From: Isoetes taiwanensis
Lineage: Eukaryota > Streptophyta > Lycopodiopsida > Isoetales > Isoetaceae
NCBI GenBank assembly: GCA_021234155.1
Contig: JAJEKV010000052.1
Span: 4,321,606-4,385,605, forward strand
Reading direction: 5' to 3'
Length of the DNA stretch: 64,000 nucleotides
Part shown: positions 1 through 10,950 of the stretch, in pieces
Numbering within the stretch: position 1 is the first letter of the stretch
Layout: each line of letters opens with the position of its first letter
Program-made: the position numbers and the translations under genes
Notes under the pieces: model-generated
Seen by the model: only the letters and a program-made list of their open reading frames with translations
Database searches by the model: none
What the model was told of the DNA's origin: nothing

Positions 1-338
1 GGGAGTAAAAAACCCCGCCCTTTCGGGTTTTCGAGGAAAAACCCTAGCGATAAAATCTCGGCAAGGGGCTTGGACAATGCAGGGCTGCTAAACGTTCCCA
101 AAAAAAAAACCACGCCCACCGAGAATACCGGCCGCCGATCACCCCCGGACCTGCACATCACCAAATGAAAAACCAATAGAGAAAAACCTGTGCAAGCGAG
201 GGCTGGTCACGTTCATCGTGCCAAAATATACAAAAACAACATTTACACCTCGAAAAAGCGAGGGTTGGTCCGCAGCGTTGCCGCGACAATTATAACAAAT
301 ATGAATATATAAATAACAATTTTAAGGGGGGGAAGGGT

Positions 339-925
339 GGGAGCCATGGATACTACACAAGAGATGAGAAAGCCATACGAAACGCCGATGAAGAACTTTC
401 TGCAATAAGTAGCGATCCCCAACCCGATGAACGGCCTAGAAATGCATGGCGATGCATGCATGCGACGATGCAATGCATGCATGCTGCCTCGCAGAAGAAT
501 GGCGATTAAGCTCAATCTGCGAATCGATGGCATTCTTGCACTGTGACTCGCATGAACACAACAACATCCCGATACCAGAGAACTTCAAATACTAGATCCG
601 AGGAGAAAAGGTTGAAGATTGTCCTAGGCTGGACAAAAGGGCAAAGATAGAAGAGGTTAGAAAGGATAAAAATGGCCAAGAAAGCGAAGCTCATGCAAGA
701 AGAAGCCCCTCCTCCGCATGAGATCAAGAATATAAGCCATGGATACTGCTGAGAGATGAGAAAGCGCCGATAAACGTCGATGAAGAACTCTGCAATAAGT
801 AGCGATCCCCCAACCTGATGAACGGCCTAGAAATGCATGCGATGCATGCATGCGACGCATGCAATGCATGCATGCTCGTCTCGTGCAAGAATGGCGATTC
901 GCTACGCGAATCGATGGCATTAAGA
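339..925 (+). repeat. Duplicated GCATGCATGC module of the LINE 3' region
   Basis: Two similar stretches, about 339-545 and 736-925, share the series GAGATGAGAAAG, GATGAAGAAC, TGCAATAAGTAGCGATCCCC, GAACGGCCTAGAAATGCATG and then several overlapping GCATGCATGC palindromes. They lie about 395 bp apart. The equivalent pair in copy B lies 370 bp apart, so the duplication predates both insertions. Confidence 0.8.
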
Positions 926-930
926 TATTG

Positions 931-1395
931 TTGCAAAAGCTCAGGATCAGAACTGGCAAGCATCAGGCAGTGCTCTGGTTGCACAGCCCAACGGGCAAAC
1001 CATGTAGTGCAATGCTCTTTCCAACATTGTTTCAAACGCTGAGGAGATTCAGCCATGGCAAGTGCAAGAACAGGATACCTAACATCATCCATGTGGTGCA
1101 CCTTGCAGATATAGTGGAGATGGCGCTTCATGGCAGAATGTTGAAGAGGCCAAAAACCTGTCTCTTGTAAAAGAATAGCATAGGGCACCGTTGTTTTAAC
1201 TCCAAGGCTGTAAGTGAGAAAGGACTTTTGCACCCGCTCCAAGCTCTCCCAAGCACTAGCACTAATGGCAGGCCCCCACACTTCAGAACCATACAGTAAA
1301 ACAGGCTCTACCAAAGCCCGAAACAAGTGGGCTTTCCGTGGCCAATCATGAATTTCTGCGCGAAAACAATTGTTTTGCATTGCATAGAGTGGCAA
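931..1395 (-). pseudogene. LINE reverse transcriptase C-terminal fragment
   Basis: An open frame continues through this stretch on the minus strand. Near its start it carries LFRALVEPVLLYGSEVWG, then WESLERVQKSFL and TVPYAILLQETGFWPL. This is the conserved segment C-terminal to the RT catalytic core in plant LINE ORF2 proteins (the VLLYGxExW block). The catalytic RT motifs and the endonuclease are absent, so the product could not be active. The frame runs on into the repetitive 3' region as far as 724, giving a nominal 223-residue ORF; the last 60 or so residues are translated repeat. The same VEPVLLYG block recurs in the decayed copy at 41710-43020, which shows that both belong to one family. 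Confidence 0.8.
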
Positions 1396-2513
1396 CGAAA
1401 TATTTAGATTTAGTTACTTCCATTATGGTTTATTATATGATGAAGTAACACTAGCTAAACTTAGATGTAAATTGCTTGTTTATTAAATGTATTGACATGA
1501 TCTGTAAATGGTAGCATAATGCCATTGGCTAGACATATGCATTTTGCCATAAAAAGATCACGTTGCTGGAGCAGGCTTATATGATTCACTGGGATTGCAT
1601 TATCCACACAAATGTTGCTATGGACCTAGTTACATTGTGCTGTGGTTTAATTCTAATATGAGTGGCAACTGGTTGTAGTAAACATGGCACATGTGCTGGC
1701 TGCATGGGTAGTGCTTTAAGCTTTTATGTAAAAGCATTAAGATAGACTACCAATAAATTAGAGAGGTAAGTTATCCCCTTGAAATGGGGAGGAAGAAGCC
1801 TGTGTAAAATGTTATTAAGCTGGTTGAAGCATTATAGTTAGAAACCAATAAATTAGAGGTATGTTATTTCCCTGAAATGGGGAAATACAGCATGAAAGAT
1901 GCATGCATAAAGAGCTGTGAGCCAGTGTTGTAAGTAGACCTTACTGAATCTACAATTGTACTATGCCATTTGGTAAGATTGACGGGCATTTTCCATGTAT
2001 AAATTTAAGTACTTACTGATTGCAAGCAATGTGAAGGGGGATAACCTTAGAGGACCCCATGACGCCTGCTAGTAGCTTAGGCTCTTACCCATGAACTTGG
2101 CTAACCGTCCTTTGGTTCTACTACAGGTAACAGGGTCCTCTACTCTCTGTTTTGTTTTCTTTTAAACAAGTAGCTGGATTTACGCCTTTCGGATGGAAGA
2201 TATGACGTGAAGTTTCTACATTTGTACTCTGACGATGTCATAATGGTTGTAAGATAAACTTGATATGCTATTATTGATAAAGGTCATTTACTTGCTCATA
2301 ATATAAGTTGGGGCAGTATTATTGCTGTTATGAAATTTCAGAGATGTTTTACATTATTGAATATATGGAAATGATGACCTTGTCTAAGTCTTAAGTCATA
2401 TACGCCTGTATGTCTTAAGGACTGCTTATTGATGCTTGTTTTTCAAGTATAATGGTTCGGGTTGACCTGACCTAAAGGTTTTTTTTTTTTTTCCTTTTTT
2501 TTTTTTTTTTTAT
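1396..2513. other. Unassigned sequence, no gene recognised
   Basis: AT-rich sequence without a convincing coding frame on either strand. A near-repeat (CAATAAATTAGAGAGGTAAG at about 1751 and CAATAAATTAGAGGTATG at about 1847, each followed by a CCCTGAAATGGGGA-like stretch) suggests a local duplication. It ends in a long pyrimidine tract at 2479-2512 that resembles a 3' splice site. Confidence 0.5.
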
Positions 2514-2621
2514 GCAGCCAAGTTTGGCCAGTCTCGTTATGGCTACTATCTCTCTTCCATGTGCCAGTAGCGATTTTTATTTTGAGTGCAAGAGATCATG
2601 CTCATTTGAAATGGCTGCAGA

Positions 2622-2717
2622 CTACAAATTGTTGCAGAGCATCCAGAAAAGTTCAAAGTTGTTGATCTTGCTACGGGTTCAAATGTTGCACTTCTTGCTA
2701 ATAAGGTGACTAAATGA
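2622..2717 (+). pseudogene. DXR: Exon fragment of 1-deoxy-D-xylulose 5-phosphate reductoisomerase
   Basis: The frame starting at 2622 reads LQIVAEHPEKFKVV, then DLATGSNVALLANKV, then TK and a stop. This matches the N-terminal NADPH-binding region of plant DXR, the plastid enzyme that makes MEP in the isoprenoid pathway; the family has (L)(D/Q)IVAExPxKF followed by GSNVxLLA. The GSTGSIG nucleotide-binding loop that should precede it is not readable, and a TGA lies in frame just upstream. A pyrimidine tract ending in TATGCAG at about 2517 and an AAG|GTGACT at 2705 look like splice acceptor and donor, so this may be an old exon copy with some intron. No other DXR exon was found nearby. Most likely a gene fragment moved or left behind by repeat activity. 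Confidence 0.65.
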
Positions 2718-4400
2718 CTTCCTGAATATTAAATAATCTTTGATGTCATAGGAATCACTTGATGTTAGGGAAGATAAGCACAAGTGTTTTCTATTAAACA
2801 TAGTGCAACACAGAACTCAATCTTTTGCATTTTCTTTTTTTCTCGCACTTATGGGGAAGTTTTTGTTAGGACAAACTGATTTAAACTTCAAAAGTGCCTT
2901 CTGGAGATCTTCAAAAGACCGTATACGTGGTGCAACCTTAGTGAGCATCTAGCTTGTAAGTTGTAAGACGCTTTCTTGGTTAAAACGAGCTCCATGATAT
3001 TGTCATGTTAAGATAAATAATTAATTATTGGAGTTGACGGTTTACCAGGTCATCAGATCCTCTAGAATAAGAGGCATTCATTCTAGCTCTAATAATAAGG
3101 ATGTCATCACGTCATCATATGTGACTACTACAAAGTCACATCTCGTAGTTCAATATATTTAGTCTCATTCAGATCAAGTGAGAATAGGCATTTCCACGTA
3201 TCTCAGTAAGTTCCATATATTTCCTGTTCACTCAAATGAAGTCATTAAAATGCTCACCACACGTACAACTTACACTTAAAAAGTGTGCTTGTGAATTTCT
3301 TCACTGTATTTGACCTTTTGCAGAATTTCCCAACATAAACAAACAAATTGCATGAAACCACCTTTGTTTTTATAATCAGTTGAAGATAAAGATAATTCAG
3401 CAATCCGCGAGAGCAAGGAGTCTGGCACATGAAATCAAAAGGAACGACGATCAATTGGTAGTCATAAATAATGCCCATCAGCTTTTCAACGCTGGTACTA
3501 CCAAGGTAGGTGTCAAGCTTCTCATCTCCAAATGGAAGTGTGAACTTATCAATTGTATCCTAGGACGATACCACCAGTTCAGAAACTTGTAGCAAATTAA
3601 TATCAGGTATAAGGTAATGGCTATATTTGCCAACACAACCAAGGAACTGTTGTATTTTCACTTGAAGATTTTCAAATGAGTTTAGTTGCAATACAACAGC
3701 AGACATTCTCATATTATGCCATGAGATGACCATGAGCTATCTAATATTCTGATAAAGAGTGGTTCATATCTTTTGTAATCACAAGCTACTTTATTGTTTT
3801 ACTGCTCTGAATTGGCCAATATTCTGCCTGCCCACATCTAAATGGCATCTTTTATATATTTCATAGTAATCTGAAGCAGAAACAGAGAAGTATAAAACAA
3901 AACCATAACTATGTAATGACTTGCAACCATATTTTAAAAGTAAAATAGAACCTGAACTTCAATTGGCGATATCTTCTCAATCAGAGATCGGATTTGGGCG
4001 AGATTGGATTTGGGTGATTCTTACTTCTCTGGAACCAGCTCATAGTCTAGTTTTCAAATTGGGGTGGCAGTTCTTCTGGTTCATCCGTATGGTTGGCCAA
4101 GGCAAAGGCAAAGGCAAAGAAGGTTAAAGTCGTAAGAAACGAGTTTGAAGCCATTTTGAACAGCTTCATCGTTTCTTCCAATGCATATTTGGCAAACATA
4201 TTTTGTGGTGCTAAGGACACCTATTCGGCATCCTAAACTTAACCAGCTAAAATTCTGCAGCATAGTTATATTCAACAACGAGAACTGTAACTTATGTACT
4301 AGTTGGACAAACAATGTTCGGCAAAAAGCTTATAATTTCTGGATATATATATTTTGGGTAAATGATTTTGTTAAAGAGCGTATATATTTTTAGATAAACA
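2718..4400. other. Unassigned sequence, no gene recognised
   Basis: AT-rich intergenic or intronic-looking DNA. Short open frames on both strands (for example 3254-3478 minus and 3380-3592 plus) show no motif that I recognise. I see no RNA gene or repeat boundary. Confidence 0.5.
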
Positions 4401-4415
4401 TGTTATTGGTTAGGT

Positions 4416-4580
4416 ATATTCGGACACGTATGTTTTGGACAATTATACTTCGACATGCATATTTTGGATATGCATATTTTGACACGTATATGTTGGATAC
4501 ATATATTAGAAACATATATATTATGGACCGACATGTATTTGCAATGTGTATGTTATGGACATGTATGTTGTGACATCTAG
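4416..4580 (+). repeat. Degenerate AT-rich short tandem repeat
   Basis: Loosely repeated words such as CATGTATRTTNTGGACA and GACACGTATATGTTGGATAC recur every 15-25 bp. The copies are too diverged to set an exact period. Confidence 0.5.
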
Positions 4581-4689
4581 TCCGTTTTCGACACTGGATA
4601 CATGTATTGTAGCCGACGGCCACATTTATCACAAGGACTCAACTATGTTATGCACATAAAATTTGTATTGCATTTATGCACAAAAACAT

Positions 4690-5640
4690 ATAATCCCATC
4701 GATCCGAGCCCTCAGATCAAAATTCTAGAGGGGGCGAGCATGCATGTCTCGCATGCATGCATTGCATGCCTTCTCTGGTTGGGAGATCTCTATATTAGGC
4801 GAGGTTCTTCATCAACGTCTCATCGGCGCTTCCTCTTCTCTCTTAGCAGTACCTTATTCTCTATTCTTTGAAACCATGCAGGGGAGGGGCTTCTCCCTGC
4901 TTGGATTGACCAATTTGGCATTTCTTTCATGTTGTGGCATGTCCTTTCTCGGCCTTGCCTCTTCTTTAGCCATAATCCTTTGACTTTCGCCCTCGATCCC
5001 TTTTTGATAAGGAAGTTCTATTCGGGAGGTTTTTGTCATTTTCATGCGAGCCCCATTCTAGAAGCCCATCGATTCGAGCCCTTGGATCGAAATTCTAGAG
5101 GGAGCGAGCATGCATGTCTCGCATGCATGCATTGCATGCCTTCTCTGGTTGGGAGATCGCTATGTTAGGCAAGGTTCTTCATCAACGTCTCATCGGCGCT
5201 TCCTCTTCTCTCTCAGCAGTATCTTATTCTCTATTCTTTGAAACCCACCCTCCCCCCCCCCCCTTAATTATTTAATATATTTGTCGTCTGGCACGCGTGA
5301 CCAGCCCCTCTATTTGAAGAGATTTTTGTTTTGTTGTTGCGTGGCACGCGTGATCAGGCCCTCCATTTTGGGAGGTTTGTTTTGTCACATTTGTTCTAGT
5401 AATGGTGATGTGCAGGTACATGTTGTAGCTTTGACTTCTCCATTCGTGGGTTTTTTGGGAGCGAATTCTCAGCCTTACGTTTGTCCAAGCTTTTTGCCGA
5501 AGGCTTATCACTAGGGTTTTTTCTTGGAAACCCGAAAGGGCGGGGTTTTTTAATTCTGGTGATAAGCTTTCGGCAGGTACACAAACCAAACATCTATTAG
5601 CATTGTATTTCATGGGGTCCAAGTTGTATAATTGAATATT
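4690..5640 (+). mobile_element. LINE 3' untranslated region, copy B
   Basis: Plus-strand counterpart of copy A without any RT coding sequence, so this insertion is truncated even further. It holds two direct repeats of about 185 bp (4695-4880 and 5065-5250; exact offset 370 bp, very high identity by eye). Each runs from CCCATCGATYCGAGCCC, through GCATGCATGCATTGCATGCC, to CTATTCTTTGAAACC. A segment with two GGCACGCGTGA motifs (5290, 5343) and the terminal hairpin (5496-5574) follow. The 5' boundary is approximate. Confidence 0.75.
5496..5574 (+). other. Conserved stem-loop at LINE 3' end (copy B)
   Basis: The outer arms GCCGAAGGCTTATCAC (5496-5511) and GTGATAAGCTTTCGGC (5559-5574) pair along 16 positions with one G:U wobble. 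Inside them sits AAACCC...GGGTTT around the sequence GAAAGGGCG. The same inner hairpin is found at 1-45 (minus) and 42966-43010. This probably forms in the LINE RNA; in stringent-type LINEs such a 3' stem-loop is what the encoded RT recognises. Confidence 0.7.
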
Positions 5641-6180
5641 CCCTTTATCTTTTTTCGTGGGTAGTTCGCATGTGTGCGGCTACCCACTATCCACTATTGT
5701 AGAAAATCTGCTGAGATGAATGAGAAGCCTATGAGTTTTTTGTCGTTTTCGTGCGAGCCCCATTCTAGAATGCATTCAACAAGAAGTTCATACTGCATCA
5801 TGCCATCGACAACAATCTAGTCCAATCCTCATACGTCCTCCTGTCATGACTTCAAGCTTTAATCCTCTTTTCCTTTTACTTGTACCTCCAGCCCTTGCCA
5901 TTCGGGCCCGAACAGGAGAGTTACTATTTCCATGTATCCGGGCGGTTGTGTCTGTGATATCTATATTAATGTCGAGAGATATGTCTACAAATCTCTCGCT
6001 CTTTTACTCATCTAGATCACGCTGCTATCCTCTAACTCTTCGAAAAAGTTTTTAGCATGTTTAGCACGTTCATCAATATCCTCGAAACGAGTAGCTCAAA
6101 TTTCAGGATCACGAAGAAGATCTACTCTCACTGCCATTAGTGTGTCCTTTATATACTAAAAAATACTTCTCTTCAATGTC
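5641..6180. other. Unassigned sequence with scraps of LINE-like repeat
   Basis: The phrase CGAGCCCCATTCTAGAA at about 5754-5770 also occurs at 5047-5063, so a scrap of the LINE 3' repeat persists here. CGTGGGTAG...CTACCCAC (5657-5688) is a short inverted repeat. No gene was recognised. Confidence 0.4.
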
Positions 6181-7013
6181 TGCCGCAATGAAAAACTCAG
6201 TTTTTCAATTGTTTATTATTGTTGCAGTTTAAGATCCATCCATTTGAGTAATAAAAAACCAATTTATTTGCTTTCCAGTATGTATTTGTAGGCACTCCAG
6301 TTCCTCTCACTTGCACTATTTGAAGTAATCAAATATAAGCTTGTCATTGTAAGTGCCGCAAACTGTGAATTGCTATGACTTGCTACCATGCATACACCTT
6401 CATTTTAAAAACCCACTCTCGTCTGTCCAGTGATCAGTTAGATTCTGATACTCTGTTAGCTCTATCAGAAGTGCCTTATGATTGGCTATATTAGGAAAAT
6501 ATCTCTTGGCAACCTTCTTCATGCCCCATGATCTCCTTGGTCCATGTTATAGTTAGACGGGTCTAAGGCATAGCGGCGCCATGTAAGTTTATGATTGCCA
6601 ATGGCTTGAGCATCAGCAAATAACTCCTTCCATTTGGAATTATCAAATGACGTTTCTAGTCTGTTGTGCTTTAGAGAGGTTTGTATAAAATGCTAATATC
6701 TTTGTACCTCGCTAGCACTTGCGGTACTAGAGTTGTCTCTTTATGGCACAATAGATGGGCCTTGTACATTTCTCGACATTCTCACTCCTTTCCGAAATGA
6801 GTCACATGCAATCCAGTCTCTAAGTTTTTGAGCTTCTTGACGAGCTTTGGCCCTTTTACTTCCAGTCCGCTTTCTCTCCCACCCAAAGAACAATGTGTGG
6901 TTCAAGGTGCTAAAGACCCAATCATGGCATCTTAGCGACCTCGCTAAACATGTATAATTGGTTGCGAAATGTGTTGGCCTGGAGGTTATAAGTGTTAGTG
7001 CCTTCTTCCGCAA
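6180..7013 (-). pseudogene. hAT-family transposase remnant (C-terminal part)
   Basis: On the minus strand three blocks read in order. First, KWKELFADAQAIGNHKLTWR (about 6650-6590). Next, KVAKRYFPNIANHKALLIEL (about 6518-6455). Last, SASERNWSAYKYILESK (6317-6267), followed by a stop and MDLKLQQ. The (C/A)SxERNWSxxxxI block is the signature of the hAT C-terminal dimerisation domain, and the preceding block has the usual hAT layout. Frames change between blocks and in-frame stops occur, so it is dead. The ORF at 6741-7013 lies upstream in the same orientation and may be part of the same element, but carries no motif that I can name. The catalytic core is not readable. Confidence 0.65.
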
Positions 7014-7832
7014 GAGCCATTAGGGCGGATTTGGGGTCTCAAAATGGCCCATAACTTGGATGCCAGAATTCCACGTCATGTTTCTCGCGACCAATTATGT
7101 TTGCGCATTTTTTTCCAAAGTCAGTATTAGTTGGCAAGTAGAAAGAGGAGCAGGCTTACTTGGCATCCACATGGCGAAATTTCATGGGACATGTTTGTGC
7201 ATTCATTGCAACCACATTAATGGCCCGCATTTTTCGAAAATCGTATTGCGGACCAAAATAATGGCTACTTTTTCCGCCTACTGTGCACATGCCCACATGC
7301 ACCAACCACCTTATCAAATTTTGGCACCAAGATTTCCATTGTTCACATTAGCGCCGCTACGTGCATCCTCTCTGACTTCACTCTTCATTTGGAATCCAAG
7401 TCTCCAATAGTGTCTGTGTTTTTGCGGGGCGAGCATAGAGTTAAGCAACAACGGCGAGGCGATGTGCGGACAAGCAAACGTACGTTACATGCCATGTTTT
7501 TACTACCCAAATTTCCATTCTGAAGTTTTCCTACTTTTCAGCTCTTCCCATTCATCGTATTGCTCCCTGCCATTCATTCTTACAATTCAACGATCGATCT
7601 GTATCTCTAATTGCATCCATCATTGATCCTAGTACTCCTACATTGCTTTTGCAGTTCATCCCTTACAAAACAATAAAGGCATGACGGTGGAAGGATATCT
7701 ATCTATAGGCTCGTGGGTGAGAATGCTATCTTTAACGAAGGGTGACTATGGAGTTACATTGCCGGAGCGACATTCATACGCAATGAATAGGTAGAACTAT
7801 AGGGTTCAAAATAAATGCTATGGATAGTATAT

Positions 7833-8447
7833 TGCAAAAAAAAAAGGGAAGGGAGGAAGGAAGGAAGGAAGAAACTTTTAATGTCCACGGAACCCAATCG
7901 GGTTATGGGACCACAAGTACAAAACGGGACCGAAGTCCCTAACCAGAACAAGGACCGAAGCCCACAGAACAAACCATAATCACCATGGCCCAGATTAAAA
8001 ACCACCTGGGAAAAAACTGTTGCCAGGATGACTACGCATCCAAAAATCCATGCTATTGCAAAAAGCAATAAGCATACCTCCAACAGACAAGACTCCACCG
8101 AACGCCTCGGAACCGTAACCTCTTCACAACTGGGTGCTGGAAAACCGACGCCCCCAACGCCAATCGCCTGACGCCAGCGAGGAAGGCGGGCGAGAAAACC
8201 GCCAGTGGAAATCGCCCGCTGGAGGTGCCTCCTCACTAAAGCGCCCAATCCGATCCGGCATGCTCTCGGGCACACACGCCAGGCACGCTCTCACAGGCAG
8301 GCGCCACCCATCACTGCACCTCCCAGGCGCCATCCATCACTACGCCTAGACAACCCCGAAGCGCCCAGCGCCAAGCAAAGGCGGCGGCGGCGCCAGCAGC
8401 GCCAAAGGAAGGGGGCGAGGGGAAGGGATTTGAAGAGGAGGATATTT
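7833..8447 (-). other. GC-rich insert, possibly retroposed
   Basis: A GC-rich stretch (densest at 8080-8440) inside otherwise AT-rich DNA ends on its left with A10 and a (GGAA)n-like tract at 7833-7873. The flanks are similar, TATATTGC before and GATATTTGC after, which would suit a short target duplication. A duplicated GCGCCAYCCATCACT word occurs at 8300-8345. Nominal ORFs of up to 173 residues on the minus strand have low-complexity composition and no domain. Read as a retroposed non-coding sequence, with weak support. Confidence 0.3.
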
Positions 8448-8469
8448 GCAAATTTGCACCCTCAATAAT

Positions 8470-10190
8470 ACATGGATCACGCCATGCGAAAATGCATATG
8501 CACTTTGTAAATGTGTAGTGAGATTTCGCGTCATGTGATCCTTGCTTCTTTTTTCTTCCCTCTTCTTGATTTATATTCACTCACTGAATCAAATATTTTA
8601 ATTTGGGCTATATTTATCAGATGTCGGGGATTTGAGACTAGGGAAAAGCATTACTAGCATCGTTGTTGTCTAACATATGGACATAAGAGACATGCTTTTC
8701 CAAGATATACATTCAGGGCAATGGGCATCTAGTTTTACGTTGTAAAGTTGTGGGAGCCGAGCTTGAAAGTCGTCCCATGACCTCTTTTAAGCGAATTGTG
8801 CAAGCCTCAAAGTTATGAGAATGGTGTCCTTGCAATGAAAAAATATTTGATAAGACGTGCATTCAGGGTTGTTGAAAAAATGAGTTACAAAATATTTGCT
8901 CCGTTAGAGGTGTTTACTAATGCCACGACACAAAAGCTCCAAAGACATATTGTATAAGATGTCGCTTTCATGAGCCTTTGGATCAGTTAACTCAAAGTGT
9001 CACATATGGAAACATTGTTAGGTTTGATAAAATAACATAAAAATCTTATTTAATAAAGCTTTGGTTGTTGGTAAAGTGTTGGCTTATTGATTATGTGTTT
9101 GTATTTTGCTTTGGGACCTTCTTTGAAAAAGTTTAGTTCATAAAACATAATATAACTTAGAATGATACATATTTTATATGCAAATGGGAGACTATTGATG
9201 AGGGACTTGGTGTTATTATTTATTGACAACAAACAAGAAAGTGGATCACACCATGCAAATTTAGTATATTCCAACCTTTTAGCTTATACAAAATTCGCTT
9301 GGTGTGATCTTTTTGGAAAAAGATGACTTCCTATAGATATATATGTGTCTTATTTGAAGTTAAGTGTGGATATGTGACGTAAATGTTTGCTTTTTGAAAA
9401 GGGCTAATAACTTTATGTACTACTAGAGTTGGTAAAGTATTTTAGATGCAAATAGGAAGGGGTACTTGTGTTTAAGTTTAATTTGACAATAAGCAAGAAA
9501 GCGTATCACACCATGTGAAATGATTGTGTTCTATTTTTTTTTTTTTGCATATGTATTATTCGCTTGATGTGACCTTTCTTAAAAAAAGATATGCTCTTTG
9601 AAAAGGACTAATAACTTTATGCACTTGGGGTGATAAAGCATTAAATGAGAAGGGGTACTTGTGTTTAATTTTAATTTGACAACAAATAAGAAAGTGGATC
9701 ACACCATGCAAATTTAGTGTGTCCCTTGTTTTTTTTGCATATGTATTATTCGCTTGATGTGATCCATCTTGAAAAAAAAAATAGCTTTCAAGTAAAAGGA
9801 AAGAAAGAAATATCTTATTTAAAGTGTAAAGTGTTAGTATGTAAAGTATTGGTTTATTAAAAAGGTGTTTGCTATTTGAAATAGGCTTAGAACTTCACAT
9901 GCAAATGGGAGGCTATTGAATGGGTACTTGTGTTTATAATTTAACAATAAACAAGAAAGTAGGTCACGCCATACAGATTTGCTATGTTCCATCTTAATGT
10001 TATGTTATACAAAAATAACATTTAAATATGTTTTAAAAAGTATAAGTAAAATACTATTTGTTTACGCTAAGTTGCAAGTTCAATATTTGTGTTTCTATTT
10101 ACTTTTTTACGAAAGGATCACACCAGGCGAATTTCTTATATGCAATTACTTCTGCGCATGAAGATTTCGCATCATATGATCCTCTTTAAA
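8470..10190 (+). repeat. Degenerate tandem array of hairpin-forming repeats
   Basis: Units begin near 8475, 9244, 9505, 9697, 9963 and 10118. The best preserved carry GGATCACACCATGCGAA or a near variant and, 45-60 bp later, its reverse complement TTCGCNTGATGTGATCC, so each can fold into a hairpin. Spacers share phrases such as AAAGGGCTAATAACTTTATG and GGGGTACTTGTGTTTAA, giving a unit of roughly 155-265 bp. The stretch 8545-9240 appears to be older, eroded units. The array lies wholly inside the 7021-10855 element. Confidence 0.65.
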
Positions 10191-10950
10191 CAAGGATGGC
10201 TTTGACCTTCAATGTCTCCATATCTAAGAGGAGATCTGTCATATATCCAAGAGGGATGGTGACTATTTTTCCTCCACCCCTTTCAGTGCTTCTATGAAAA
10301 AAACTACCTTGGATGCTTACGGGATTTCTCCATGCTTTGTTCACTTCATAATTGTCCCATTTCTAACAAAACCAAGTGCATGCGCCCTGGGAGGTGCATG
10401 CACCCATAGTATATGCCTGTACTGAGTGCATCCATAGGAGCTTAAATAATTTTGTTAGGGGCTTCCACAAACCTCTCTTTGAGATGTATTCGCTATATAT
10501 ATGGGAACAAGTCCGATAGAGCATCTCAAGCTTGTTTCATTCTCAATGGGGAATGGATATCATCAGCGCCTTCCTTTCAACATCAACCATCACTTTTTTA
10601 TATTCAAATTCCTTTGCCTCGTGAATGTCAATAAGCCATCATTATTAGTCGTAGTCGCGATGGTTTAATGCCATAAATATTTTTTACTTGTTTCTAATAT
10701 GTGAAAATAGGACAATAAATGCGCAATCTCTCGAAATCCGTGAGAATCTATAACTATGAAGGGTAGGTAATCTACATGGCATTGGGGAAAAGAATAAGAA
10801 ATCTGACGTGGAATGGCTCTTACGAGACCATTTTGAGACCCCAAATCCGCCCTAATGTTATATCTGGTATTTTCTAGTAAAAGACTTTACAACTCGACAC
10901 CTTTGAGAATTGGGTCTTTAAACCATATATGATTATAATAGCAATCCTTC

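Larger units (their letters stand above)
1..1395 (-). mobile_element. 5'-truncated LINE (non-LTR) retrotransposon, copy A
   Basis: Read on the minus strand, the 3' part of a LINE: the end of the reverse transcriptase ORF (about 1395 down to 930) followed by a long 3' untranslated region reaching the window edge. The 3' region shares, in order, the same parts as copy B at 4690-5640 (plus strand): two GCATGCATGC-rich modules, a stretch around 187-300 matching 5270-5400, and the AAACCC/GGGTTT hairpin at the very end. The sequence above 1396 has no LINE similarity that I can see, so the copy looks 5'-truncated, the usual result of incomplete target-primed reverse transcription. The true 3' end and any target duplication lie outside the window. 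Confidence 0.8.
7021..10855. mobile_element. DNA-transposon-like element bounded by inverted repeats
   Basis: TAGGGCGGATTTGGGGTCTC followed by AAAATGG at 7021 is repeated as its reverse complement ending at 10855 (CCATTTTGAGACC then CCAAATCCGCCCTA). After a short gap both ends also share ATTCCACGTCA, so the similarity extends inward about 60 bp. No transposase frame is visible inside, so this would be a non-autonomous element of about 3.8 kb. Flanks read CAT on the left and ATG on the right, and I find no convincing direct target duplication; superfamily is therefore undetermined. Confidence 0.6.

Noticed and set aside
2181-2260. Protein-like reading GRYDVKFLHLYSDDVIMVV upstream of the DXR fragment
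   Set aside because: Too short, no splice sites fit it well, and no family was recognised. Probably chance.
7754-8275. 173-residue ORF on the minus strand
   Set aside because: Half of it lies in GC-rich low-complexity DNA and half in purine tracts, with no domain; it spans the boundary of a probable insertion.
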